In this document: positions 25,176 to 32,830 of the stretch, in pieces
How the letters are laid out: the number at the start of each line of letters is the position of its first letter
Position numbering within the stretch: position 1 is the stretch's first letter
NCBI GenBank assembly: GCA_035552775.1
Contig: DASZKW010000068.1
Span: forward strand, 1-64,000
From: DASZKW01 sp035552775
GTDB lineage: Bacteria; Actinomycetota; Acidimicrobiia; Acidimicrobiales; Palsa-688
Length of the DNA stretch: 64,000 nucleotides
Reading direction: 5' to 3'
Made by a program: the position numbers and the translations under genes
The notes under the pieces: generated by a model
The model's database searches: none
What the model was told of the DNA's origin: nothing
What the model saw: only the letters and a program-made list of their open reading frames with translations

Positions 25176-25971
25176 CGCTGGCCTCGTCGGCGTATACCGT
25201 CATCACCTTGAGCTCGGCGGCCCCCCAGGTGGTAACCATGGCTGCGTCGAGGGCGTCACGGCCGCGAGCAATGACCACACGCCCTATCCGAGGTTCGTTG
25301 TTGCGGGGGTCGAAGGTCCACCAGCGGCCGTCGAGCCACGCCTCGAACCATGAGCAGAAGTCCATGGGGAGGTCGGGCGGGGCGACGGCGATGTCGGGCA
25401 GGTACCCGGCCACATAGCGGGCGGGAACGTTGAGGGCGCGGCACAAGGTGATGCCGAGCTGGGTGAGGTCCCGGCATACCCCGGTTCGCGACTCCCACAC
25501 GTCGTAGGCGGTGGTGACCGCCGTGCTCGCTCCCACCTCGTAGAGGATGTTCTCGTGGATCCAGTCGCACACCGCCTGGACCCTCGGCCACCCGGGTTCG
25601 GTCGAGCCGAACAGCTCCCAGGCCGGGTCGTGGAGGACGTCGGGCCAGCAGAACCGGCTGGGGAGCAGGTACACGAAGGCCTCGTCGGGGAGGTCGTCGA
25701 TGGGGGCCTGGACGGCTCCCTTGTCGGCCTTGTCGAGACTCGACGGCACGCTGACCGTCGCGTTGTAGCGAAGGACCGATCGCCCCGCAGGCAGGGTGAG
25801 GCGATCGCACACGTTGCCGTAGGCGTCGAGGTACATCCGGGCCGGAGCGGGAGGCACCCACGCTTCGGAGACAACTCGGTGCTCACCGTCGGAACGGGGG
25901 CGCACCTGCCACAGTGAAGGTGTCTGCTCCGTCGTCTCGTACTCGAAGTCGCAGCCGATGCGGATCAGCAT
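25165..25971 (-). CDS. Transglutaminase-like protein B with altered catalytic His
   Basis: A 268-residue transglutaminase-fold protein of a subfamily distinct from its two neighbours. The nucleophile motif TGVCRDLTQLGITLCRAL has Cys166 and PARYVAGYLPDI follows, as in the family. Where proteins A and C have SHAW(A/V)E, this one has DFCSWFEAW, so the His column holds Cys206; the Asp follows in WTFDPRNN. Whether this is normal for its subfamily I cannot check. I chose the ATG at 25971 (MLIRIGCDFEYET), the usual beginning of this subfamily; an ATG at 25995 is the alternative. It is the first gene of the minus-strand pair, 115 bp from the divergent ATP-grasp gene. Confidence 0.87.
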   Translation of the reverse strand: MLIRIGCDFEYETTEQTPSLWQVRPRSDGEHRVVSEAWVPPAPARMYLDAYGNVCDRLTLPAGRSVLRYNATVSVPSSLDKADKGAVQAPIDDLPDEAFVYLLPSRFCWPDVLHDPAWELFGSTEPGWPRVQAVCDWIHENILYEVGASTAVTTAYDVWESRTGVCRDLTQLGITLCRALNVPARYVAGYLPDIAVAPPDLPMDFCSWFEAWLDGRWWTFDPRNNEPRIGRVVIARGRDALDAAMVTTWGAAELKVMTVYADEASDAG

Positions 25972-26085
25972 CGGGCAAGTCTGGCGGAAAATCATGAAAT
26001 TGTCACCGTCAGCGCGTGTCCGCTGTGTGAAATCGTGGTGCGTCCGTTTTTTGGGTAACCGGCGCGAGACACCGGGCTGCTAATT

Positions 26086-27687
26086 GTGGAGGCCGTGGGT
26101 GATCTGCTCGACGACTACCAGAGCACCACCTGGGACGAGATGTTCGAGGCTCCCGGAGTGCCCCGCCGGGCGTGGGTGTCGCTTTGCGAGTCACTCCAGG
26201 CTCTTTCCGAGGACGACTTCAAGCGTCGCTGCACGGCCCGTGACCGGGTCTTTCGCGACCAGGGCATCACCTTCTCCTTCTCAGGCGAGGAGCAGCCGTT
26301 CGCCCTCGACCTTGTCCCCCGCATCATCTCGGCCGACGAATGGGCGGTGCTGGAGTCGGGCGTGGCTCAGCGGGTCCGGGCGCTGGAGGCGTTCCTCGAC
26401 GACGTCTACGGAGTCGGCCAGATCCTCGCCGACGGGGTGGTGCCCACCCCCATGGTCACCAGTTCCACCCATTTCCACCGTCCTGCCTGCGGCGTGGCGC
26501 CGCCCAACGGCGTGCGGGTCCACGTAGCAGGGATCGACGTGGTGAGGGGGGATGACGGCACCTTCTGCGTCCTCGAGGACAACCTGCGGACACCGTCGGG
26601 GATCTCCTACATGGTGGAGAGCCGCCGCACCATGTCGCGGGTGTTCCCCGAGCTGTTCGCCAGCCATCGGGTCCGGCCCGTCGATAGCTACCCGGCTCGC
26701 CTCCTCGAGGCGCTGCGGGCCGCGGCGCCCACCGGTTCGCCCGATCCGACGGTCGTCGTGCTCACGCCCGGGGTCTACAACGCGGCTTACTTCGAGCACA
26801 CCTTCCTCGCCCACCAGATGGGGGTGGAGCTGGTCGAGGGGCGGGACCTGGTGTGCCGTCACAACACCGTCTACATGCGCAGCACCACCGGCGAGCAGCG
26901 TGTCGACGTGGTGTACCGCCGGGTCGACGACGACTACCTCGACCCCCTCCAGTTCCGCACCGACTCGGTCCTCGGCTGTCCCGGTATCCTCAACGCGGCG
27001 CGCGCCGGCAACGTCGCCATCGCCAACGCAGTGGGCAACGGCGTGGCCGACGACAAGCTCGTCTACACCTACGTGCCCGACATGATCCGGTACTACTTCG
27101 GGGAGGAGCCCGTCCTGCCCAATGTCACCACCTACCGGCTGGAGGACCCCGACCAACTGGCTTTCGTACTCGGCCGCCTCGACCGCCTCGTGCTAAAGCC
27201 CGTGGACGCCTCGGGCGGCAAGGGCCTGCTCATCGGCGCCGCGGCGAGCGACGAGGAGCTGACCCAGGTCGAGGACGCCATCGTGGCACACCCCCGCGGC
27301 TGGATCGCCCAGGAGATCGTGCAGCTCTCCACCGCGCCCACGTGGATAGGCGACCGTCTGCGCCCCCGGCACCTCGACCTGCGGCCGTTCGCGGTGAACG
27401 ACGGCGAGCGGGTGTGGGTGGTGCCCGGCGGCCTTACACGGGTGGCCCTGCCCGAGGGGAGCCTGGTGGTCAACTCCAGCCGGGGGGGCGGAAGTAAGGA
27501 CACCTGGGTCCTGGCCGGCGACGGCGAGCGGCCCCCGCCGGCGGCCGCCGTGGCCACCGAGCCGGGGACGGCCACCGCCACGGGAGTCGAGCCTCAGGTC
27601 GGCCCCCGACCAGACACCGGCCCTGCGGTGGCCCAAGCCGCCCAACAGCAGCAGGCGATGGCGGCGGCGGTGGGGTCGCCGTGCTGA
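26086..27687 (+). CDS. Circularly permuted ATP-grasp protein (COG2308 type)
   Basis: A 533-residue member of the circularly permuted ATP-grasp family, predicted to form amide or peptide bonds using ATP. Family landmarks are YQSTTWDEMFEAPG near the start, DLVPRIISADEW, VHVAGIDVVRGDDGTFCVLEDNL, TPSGISYMVESRR, VVLTPGVYNAAYFEHTFLA, and the ATP-binding segment RLVLKPVDASGGKGLLIG. LRPRHLDLRPFAV and GGLTRVALPEGSLVVNSSRGGGSKDTWVL follow. The last 55 residues are a low-complexity Ala/Pro/Gln tail not usual in the family. It starts at GTG and overlaps the alpha-E gene by 7 bp. By gene context it acts with the alpha-E and transglutaminase proteins. Confidence 0.92.
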   Translation: MEAVGDLLDDYQSTTWDEMFEAPGVPRRAWVSLCESLQALSEDDFKRRCTARDRVFRDQGITFSFSGEEQPFALDLVPRIISADEWAVLESGVAQRVRALEAFLDDVYGVGQILADGVVPTPMVTSSTHFHRPACGVAPPNGVRVHVAGIDVVRGDDGTFCVLEDNLRTPSGISYMVESRRTMSRVFPELFASHRVRPVDSYPARLLEALRAAAPTGSPDPTVVVLTPGVYNAAYFEHTFLAHQMGVELVEGRDLVCRHNTVYMRSTTGEQRVDVVYRRVDDDYLDPLQFRTDSVLGCPGILNAARAGNVAIANAVGNGVADDKLVYTYVPDMIRYYFGEEPVLPNVTTYRLEDPDQLAFVLGRLDRLVLKPVDASGGKGLLIGAAASDEELTQVEDAIVAHPRGWIAQEIVQLSTAPTWIGDRLRPRHLDLRPFAVNDGERVWVVPGGLTRVALPEGSLVVNSSRGGGSKDTWVLAGDGERPPPAAAVATEPGTATATGVEPQVGPRPDTGPAVAQAAQQQQAMAAAVGSPC

Positions 27688-28625
27688 GCCGCATCGCCGA
27701 GTCGCTCTACTGGGTGGGCCGGTACGTGGAGCGCGCCGAGGACACGGCTCGCATCCTCGACGTCCACGTCCACCACATCCTCGGGGATCCCACCGTGTCG
27801 GAGGAGACGGCCTGCCGCGTCCTTCTCGGGGTCATGGGGGCGAAGCCGCCACCGGGACCTCTGGACACGAACCGGGTCGTGGACATCCTCGCCTTCGACG
27901 CGTCGGACGCCTGCTCCATCGTCGGGGCCATCGGCGCCGCCCGGGAGAACGCCCGCGGCGCGCGCGAGGTGCTGTCCACTGAGATGTGGGAGTGCCTCAA
28001 CGCCACGTGGCTGGCCATGGCCGCGCAGCACCGCCACGCCGAGGAGATGGGCCCCCACGCCTTCTTCCAATACGTGAAGGAGCGGGCGGCCATGATGGCC
28101 GGCCTCGCCGATTCCACCATGGCCAGCGACGACGGCTGGCGCTTTCTCGTCCTCGGCCGCAGCCTGGAGCGGGTGGACATGACGGCCCGCCTCCTGCTGG
28201 CCGCGTTCTGCGACCCGTCGGGCTCGCCTGACTGGGTCACCACCCTGCGGTCGTGCTCAGCCCACGAGGCGTTCCTGCGCACCTACAAGCGGGGAGTCGA
28301 CTCATCGCTCGTGGCCGAGTTCCTCCTGCTCGACCGCCTGTTTCCCCGGTCCGCCTTCCACGCCCTGGGGGTGGCCGAGCGATGCCTGGCCGAGCTGGGC
28401 CCATCCGTCGGCCGGGCGGGACAGGAGGACGAGGGCCGCCGCATCCTCGGGCGGGCGCGAAACGAACTGGAGTTCGCCGGTGTGCGAGAGCTGCTGGCCA
28501 ATGTGCCGTCCCAGCTGCGCGCCCTGCAGTCGGCGTGCGCCGAGGCGGGCGACGCGGTGGCCCGGCGCTTCTTCCAGCAGACGGCGTCGGTGGAGTGGAA
28601 GCAGGAGCGGATGAGCCGGCTTTGA
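27681..28625 (+). CDS. Alpha-E domain protein (COG2307, DUF403)
   Basis: A 314-residue all-helical protein with the alpha-E domain. The N-terminus LSRIAESLYWVGRYVERAEDTARILDVH is diagnostic; SVVGAIGAARENARGAREV-like and GLADSTMASDDGWRFLVLGRSLERVDMTARLL segments follow. The domain has conserved charged residues on helices and is thought to be enzymatic or a peptide-binding partner of the ATP-grasp protein. It is expressed in the same transcript: its GTG overlaps the ATP-grasp stop, and its TGA overlaps the TTG start of the transglutaminase C gene. Exact reaction unknown. Confidence 0.92.
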   Translation: MLSRIAESLYWVGRYVERAEDTARILDVHVHHILGDPTVSEETACRVLLGVMGAKPPPGPLDTNRVVDILAFDASDACSIVGAIGAARENARGAREVLSTEMWECLNATWLAMAAQHRHAEEMGPHAFFQYVKERAAMMAGLADSTMASDDGWRFLVLGRSLERVDMTARLLLAAFCDPSGSPDWVTTLRSCSAHEAFLRTYKRGVDSSLVAEFLLLDRLFPRSAFHALGVAERCLAELGPSVGRAGQEDEGRRILGRARNELEFAGVRELLANVPSQLRALQSACAEAGDAVARRFFQQTASVEWKQERMSRL

Positions 28626-29455
28626 CCTGGAAGCTGCGCATCCGCCACGCCACCGGGTACCGCTACCGCGGTGAGGTTACGTCGTCGTACAACGAGGCAC
28701 GGGTCACCCCCCTCTCCACTGACCGCCAGGTGGCGGTGGAGACCGCAGTCGAGGTGGCGCCGGCCACCCGCACCTTCCGGTACTGGGACTACTGGGGCAC
28801 CCTGGTCGACGCCTTCGACCTTCACCAGTCCCACACCGAGCTGTCGGTGGTGGGCACCTCGGTGGTGGAGACGTCACCGCCCCTCGAGCCGTGCACGACC
28901 GCGGGTTGGGACGACCTGGCCTCGGGTAAGGTGATCAACCGGTTCGCCGAACTGCTGGCCCCCAGTTCCTCGGTGCCTGCCATGGCGGGCGTTGGGCCCG
29001 AGCCGGACCGGTCCCTCCCGCCGGTGGAAGCGGTGGAGGCCGCGGCCGCGTGGGTGCACGGTCGCCTCCGCTACGGCAAGGGCGCCACCGACGTGGGGAC
29101 CACCGCGGCCGACGCCCTGCGCATCGGCGCCGGCGTGTGCCAGGACTTCGCCCACCTGACGTTGGCCGTGCTGCGGGGCATGGGCATCCCCGCCAGATAC
29201 GTGTCCGGCTACCTCCATCCATCGGAGGCGGCGGAGGTGGGTACCGTTTCTACCGGGGAGAGCCACGCCTGGGTGGAGGCGTGGACCGGCGACTGGTGGG
29301 GGTTCGACCCCACCCACCGCTGCCCGGTCGGTGAGCGTCACGTCGCCGTGGGCCGGGCTCGCGACTACGTCGACGTGTCACCCCTGAGGGGCGTGTACCA
29401 CGGCGCCCCGGCCGAAACCCTGACCGTGAGCGTGGAGATCACCCGGCTGGCGTGA
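28622..29455 (+). CDS. Transglutaminase-like protein C
   Basis: A 277-residue transglutaminase-fold protein with the N-terminal beta region (LRIRHATGYRYRGEVTSSYNEARVTPLS) and a complete triad: Cys in GAGVCQDFAHLTLAVL, His in GESHAWVEAW, Asp in WWGFDPTHRCPVGERH. The end (GRARDYVDVSPLRGVYHG) is close to that of protein A. I chose the TTG at 28622, which overlaps the alpha-E stop (TTGA) and falls right at the conserved start; a GTG at 28595 in frame is the alternative. Third gene of the plus-strand operon. The TGA is embedded in an 18-bp duplication. Confidence 0.9.
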   Translation: MTWKLRIRHATGYRYRGEVTSSYNEARVTPLSTDRQVAVETAVEVAPATRTFRYWDYWGTLVDAFDLHQSHTELSVVGTSVVETSPPLEPCTTAGWDDLASGKVINRFAELLAPSSSVPAMAGVGPEPDRSLPPVEAVEAAAAWVHGRLRYGKGATDVGTTAADALRIGAGVCQDFAHLTLAVLRGMGIPARYVSGYLHPSEAAEVGTVSTGESHAWVEAWTGDWWGFDPTHRCPVGERHVAVGRARDYVDVSPLRGVYHGAPAETLTVSVEITRLA

Positions 29456-29489
29456 GACGGCCCACGGGGCTGAGACGGCCCACGGGACA
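29454..29489. repeat. 18-bp duplication on the stop codon of transglutaminase C
   Basis: Two adjacent 18-bp units (gagacggcccacggggct and gagacggcccacgggaca, 15 of 18 identical) begin within the TGA of the transglutaminase gene and extend into the short gap before the convergent Smr gene. Confidence 0.7.
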
Positions 29490-29516
29490 ACCCCCCGCCG
29501 ACCCAGCCCCCGGGTG

Positions 29517-29774
29517 CTATTTCTTCCAACGGAAGTGCACGAACACCCGCCCGAAGTTGTGAGAATCCTTCTCGATCCGTTGGTACAGGGGTTTGATGTT
29601 TTTCTGATCGAAAAAGCGCAGGACCCGCTTCTTTAGCTGCCCTGAGCCCTTGCCGGGGATGATCTCTATCACGCTGGCCTTCTTGTCGATCGCCTCGTCG
29701 AGGATGGCGCGCAGGGCGCGGTCGATGTCGTCGCCGCGGTTGTAGATGTCGTGAAGGTCAAGCTTGAGCTTCAT
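29517..29774 (-). CDS. Small Smr domain protein (MutS C-terminal type)
   Basis: An 85-residue protein consisting of little more than an Smr domain, which in other proteins nicks DNA or RNA. It opens KLKLDLHDIYNRG with the LDLH motif, then DDIDRALRAILDEA, and the glycine-rich loop IEIIPGKGSGQLKKRVLRFF. The C-terminus RVFVHFRWKK is basic. The ATG at 29774 places LDLH at residue 5, the normal position for stand-alone members; the upstream in-frame ATG at 29801 would add a cysteine-containing stretch without similarity. It is convergent with transglutaminase C and divergent from the YbjQ gene. Confidence 0.85.
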   Translation of the reverse strand: MKLKLDLHDIYNRGDDIDRALRAILDEAIDKKASVIEIIPGKGSGQLKKRVLRFFDQKNIKPLYQRIEKDSHNFGRVFVHFRWKK

Positions 29775-29841
29775 GGCCGCGGCACAAGTATGGCCCGGCA
29801 CGAATATCCTGTGTTTGTAGGGAGCTCCAAGGAGGCCAACG

Positions 29842-30165
29842 GTGCTGATCTCTACGATGAATGACGTTCCCGGCTATGACGTCACCGCGGTGTTCGGTGA
29901 GGTGTTTGGGCTTACCGTGCGGAGCCGCAACATCGGCTCGCAGCTCGGGGCGTCCTTCAAGTCGCTGGCCGGAGGGGAGCTGAAGGGGATGACCAAGAAC
30001 CTGATCGCCAGTCGCGAAGAGGTCATCGCCCGCATGGTGGCGGAGGCGGAGGCCAAGGGGGCCAACGCGATACTGGCCATGCGCTTCGACACATCCGAGA
30101 TGGGGGCCAACTGGACAGAGATCTGTGCCTACGGGACCGCCGTCAATGTGACGAAGCGGGTCTGA
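29842..30165 (+). CDS. YbjQ family (UPF0145, DUF74) protein
   Basis: A 107-residue member of the YbjQ/UPF0145 family, which forms small pentameric beta-rich assemblies of unknown role, possibly metal or ligand binding. Family features: VPGYDVTAVFGEVFGLTVRSRN near the start, GGELKGMTKNL, SREEVIARMVAEAEAKGANAI, and AMRFDTSEMGANWTEICAYGTAV. The GTG start has a strong AAGGAGG site. Its 3' end overlaps the convergent MFS gene by 23 bp. Confidence 0.9.
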   Translation: MLISTMNDVPGYDVTAVFGEVFGLTVRSRNIGSQLGASFKSLAGGELKGMTKNLIASREEVIARMVAEAEAKGANAILAMRFDTSEMGANWTEICAYGTAVNVTKRV

Positions 30166-31987
30166 CCCGGCGCAGGGTGAGAAGCGCCAACCCGGCGGCC
30201 ACCAACGCGGCGATGGCGGCGCCGGCGAATATGGTGTGCAACTCGGCGAGGACAGCCTTTTCGGCGCCGAGGTCGTAGGCGGGGCACACCGTGGGGTGGG
30301 CGGGGCACAAGGTGAGGGCGGAGCCGATCTTGGCCTGGTCCCGGTAGAAGGTCCGCAAGCCGACGGCGGTGAGCGCTGACAGGCCGACGAGCATCCCCAC
30401 CATGCGCGATACGACCGTCAGCGCGCTGGCCACGCCGTGCGACTCGGGTCGCACGGCGCGCAGCACGGCGGCGTTGATAGGGGCGATGGCGATGCCGAAG
30501 CCCAGCCCGCACGCCACCAGCTCAACGTCGCTCGCCCCGACCCCGAGCGATGTCGCCCCCAGGCGCAAGGGAGTGGCCAGGGTGTGGGCACCCCAAGAGG
30601 CCATGGGGACGAAGGCCAGGGCGGCCAGTGCCATCCCCGCTCCGGCCGTGCCGGCGTCGCTGCGCCGCCGGCAGATGAAGCCTCCGATGACGGCCCCGGC
30701 GGGCACGGCGAGGAGGAAGCGGATCAGCACGGCGGCGGCACCGAGCTGCGAGGTCGGGTCGACGGTGCTTCGGGCGAAGAACGGCACGTCGACCAGGGCG
30801 GCCATCAGCGCCGCCCCGACAGCGAGGTTGACGATCATCGCCCCCCAGGCCGGGCGTGGGCGCAGTACGCCGGCATCGATGAGCGGCCGCGACGAATGGC
30901 GCTCGTGGGCCACCAGTACCGCGGTCGCGATCGCGGCGAGGGGCAGCACCACGGGGGCACTGCTCGCCAGCACCTGCTTCGCCGGGTCGGTCGTGGAGAA
31001 GACGACCACCACGCACGCCAGGATGGCGGCGAGCAGCAGGGCCCCGGGGAGGTCGACGTCGCCCAGGACCGCGGGCAGGCGGCGAACGGCGACGAGGGGC
31101 CGCACCCCGAACGGCGCCCACGCCTCCCAAACCACCAACGCGCCCAGCACACCGACAGCGGCGAAGGCCATCGGCGACGTGAAAGCGGCCCACGTCGTCC
31201 CCCCGACCGCCGGCGTGTAAAGAGCGCCGAGACTGACGCTGCCCGCCAGGGCCGGCGGGGCCCACAGCGCCAGCACGACCGCCGCCCCACCGATGGCTGC
31301 CAGTCCTGCGCCGACCACGTCGGGCCGCCCCCGCCCGACCGCCAGGTCCGCCCCACCCCCGCCGGCCGCCGCCCCCGCCCCGCGCCCGGCGCCGGCCCGC
31401 TTGCCTCCTCCGACGGCGAAGGCCACGGCGAGGATCCCCGCCACGGGCAGGTTGATCCAAAAGATGGTCCGCCAACCCGATATGGCGACGACCACCGCCC
31501 CGTACAGCGGGCCGAGCACGCTACCCAGTTCCTGCACGGCGCCGACGACGCCCAGCGGCAGGCCTCGCTCGTCGGGCGGCCACAGCTCGGCGACGAGGGC
31601 CAGCGTGACAGGAACGAGGCCGCCACCCCCAGCGCCCTGGATGGCCCGGCCGGCGATCACCACCGACACCGAGTGGGCGCTGGCCGTCACCGCCGACCCG
31701 CAGGCGAAGGTGATCAGGCAGCCGACGAAGACGGGCCGGCGCCCGTGCTGGTCGGACAGCCTTCCGAGCAGGGGTAGCAGCGCGACGTAGCCGAGCAGGA
31801 AGCCGGTGACGATCGGCGTGGCCTTCTGCAGTTGGTCGAGGCCCAGCCGGGTGCCGCCCATGATGGCGGGCAGGGCGATGACCACCACGTAGGTGTCCGC
31901 GGCGGCGAGGAGCACGGCGGCTCCCGCAGGAAGCAGGCGACGCCGGTCCGGCGACGTGGCGCGGGACGGATCGACGCTGGTCACCAC
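30143..31987 (-). CDS. P55-like MFS exporter (14-helix DHA2 type), second gene of an lprG-p55-like operon
   Basis: A 614-residue inner-membrane transporter. It matches the mycobacterial P55 (Rv1410c) pattern: DTYVVVIALPAIMGG, LLGYVALLPLLGRLSDQHGRRP, GRAIQGAGGGGLVPVTLAL and the characteristic VQELGSVLGPLYGA, then VDVPFFARSTVDPTSQLG and FLLAVPAGAVIGGFI. Mycobacterial P55 works with lipoprotein LprG to move triacylglycerol or lipoarabinomannan-related glycolipid to the cell surface. The LprG-like lipoprotein gene ends 9 bp upstream, in the same order as in mycobacteria, so I assign the pair by both similarity and order. An Ala/Gly insertion of about 30 residues follows helix 6. Confidence 0.88.
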   Translation of the reverse strand: MVTSVDPSRATSPDRRRLLPAGAAVLLAAADTYVVVIALPAIMGGTRLGLDQLQKATPIVTGFLLGYVALLPLLGRLSDQHGRRPVFVGCLITFACGSAVTASAHSVSVVIAGRAIQGAGGGGLVPVTLALVAELWPPDERGLPLGVVGAVQELGSVLGPLYGAVVVAISGWRTIFWINLPVAGILAVAFAVGGGKRAGAGRGAGAAAGGGGADLAVGRGRPDVVGAGLAAIGGAAVVLALWAPPALAGSVSLGALYTPAVGGTTWAAFTSPMAFAAVGVLGALVVWEAWAPFGVRPLVAVRRLPAVLGDVDLPGALLLAAILACVVVVFSTTDPAKQVLASSAPVVLPLAAIATAVLVAHERHSSRPLIDAGVLRPRPAWGAMIVNLAVGAALMAALVDVPFFARSTVDPTSQLGAAAVLIRFLLAVPAGAVIGGFICRRRSDAGTAGAGMALAALAFVPMASWGAHTLATPLRLGATSLGVGASDVELVACGLGFGIAIAPINAAVLRAVRPESHGVASALTVVSRMVGMLVGLSALTAVGLRTFYRDQAKIGSALTLCPAHPTVCPAYDLGAEKAVLAELHTIFAGAAIAALVAAGLALLTLRRVRPASSH

Positions 31988-31996
31988 GACTCCGCC

Positions 31997-32707
31997 TCAG
32001 GAGGAGGCAGGCGGGGCTCCGGTCGAGGGTGCGGTGACGTCGACCCGCTCCCCGTAATTTGTCAGGGTGACGATGTAGGTGGACTCGGTCGTGTCGGACG
32101 CGAAGGGCCCGGTCACCTCGACCTGGCGGACCTGGTGGCTCGTCGGGTCGATACCGAGAACGAGGACCACCGCCTTGGTCGTATCCACGTCGGGGAGAAG
32201 CCCGCTCACGTCGGTCCCCGGCACCGTGCCGGACACCTCTTCGAGCACCTCGCCGGCCACCCGGTGCTCTCCGCTCGACTTGGGATCTCTGAGCCCTGTC
32301 AGGAGGCGGCTGACGCCGGTGTCGGGGTTGAGGAGCTGGGCGGGGTCGCCGAGACCGAACTTGGCCGGGTCGGTGACCTGGTAGCGGCCGGCGAACGGCA
32401 GCTCGGCGTAAAATTTCCCCCCCACCTCGATCAGCTTGACGCTGGCGGGGAGCCCGTCCACGGCGACCTGGAAGGTGCCCCTCAGCTGGTCGGGACGGGC
32501 CAGATCACCCTGGCCACCCTGCAGCGTCGTGCCCGCCGGCGGGATGTTCTCGCTGGTCAGGTCGAAGTGGACCGCCGAGGTGCGGTTGACCACCTGGCGG
32601 GCATCGGCCAGAAGCGCCGGCGGGGAGACCGTGGCCGGCGCGGATCCGCAACCCGCCGCCAGGGCTGACGCGGCGAGGGCGGCAGCCGCTATCCGTCGTC
32701 TCACCAC
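31997..32707 (-). CDS. LprG-like lipoprotein (LppX/LprAFG family)
   Basis: A 236-residue exported lipoprotein that would carry lipid in a hydrophobic beta-sheet pocket between membrane and outer wall. It has a short basic start (VVRRRIAAAALAAS), lipobox ALAAGC-GSAP, and the LppX_LprAFG fold features: VNRTSAVHFDLTSENIPP, LRGTFQVAVDGLPASVKLIEVGGKFYAELPF, and VLVLGIDPTSHQVRQVEVTGP. The start is one of two consecutive GTG codons at 32707 or 32704; the frame is open to 32779 but has no signal there. It is followed after 9 bp by the P55-like exporter gene, its expected partner. Confidence 0.88.
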   Translation of the reverse strand: MVRRRIAAAALAASALAAGCGSAPATVSPPALLADARQVVNRTSAVHFDLTSENIPPAGTTLQGGQGDLARPDQLRGTFQVAVDGLPASVKLIEVGGKFYAELPFAGRYQVTDPAKFGLGDPAQLLNPDTGVSRLLTGLRDPKSSGEHRVAGEVLEEVSGTVPGTDVSGLLPDVDTTKAVVLVLGIDPTSHQVRQVEVTGPFASDTTESTYIVTLTNYGERVDVTAPSTGAPPASS

Positions 32708-32830
32708 GCCGACGCTACTTGGGGGAGGCGAAGGGGAAAGGGGCCTATCCGCTGCGGCCGCAGGTGCGACGAGGGGCACAGCCCAAGATAGTTAGCAAGT
32801 GGAAGGATCTCGGGCAGGCCGGCGTTCGAT

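Noticed and set aside
28253..28621. Upstream extension of transglutaminase C into the alpha-E gene
   Set aside because: Arg/Pro/Gly-rich shadow of alpha-E; the family N-terminus begins at 28622.
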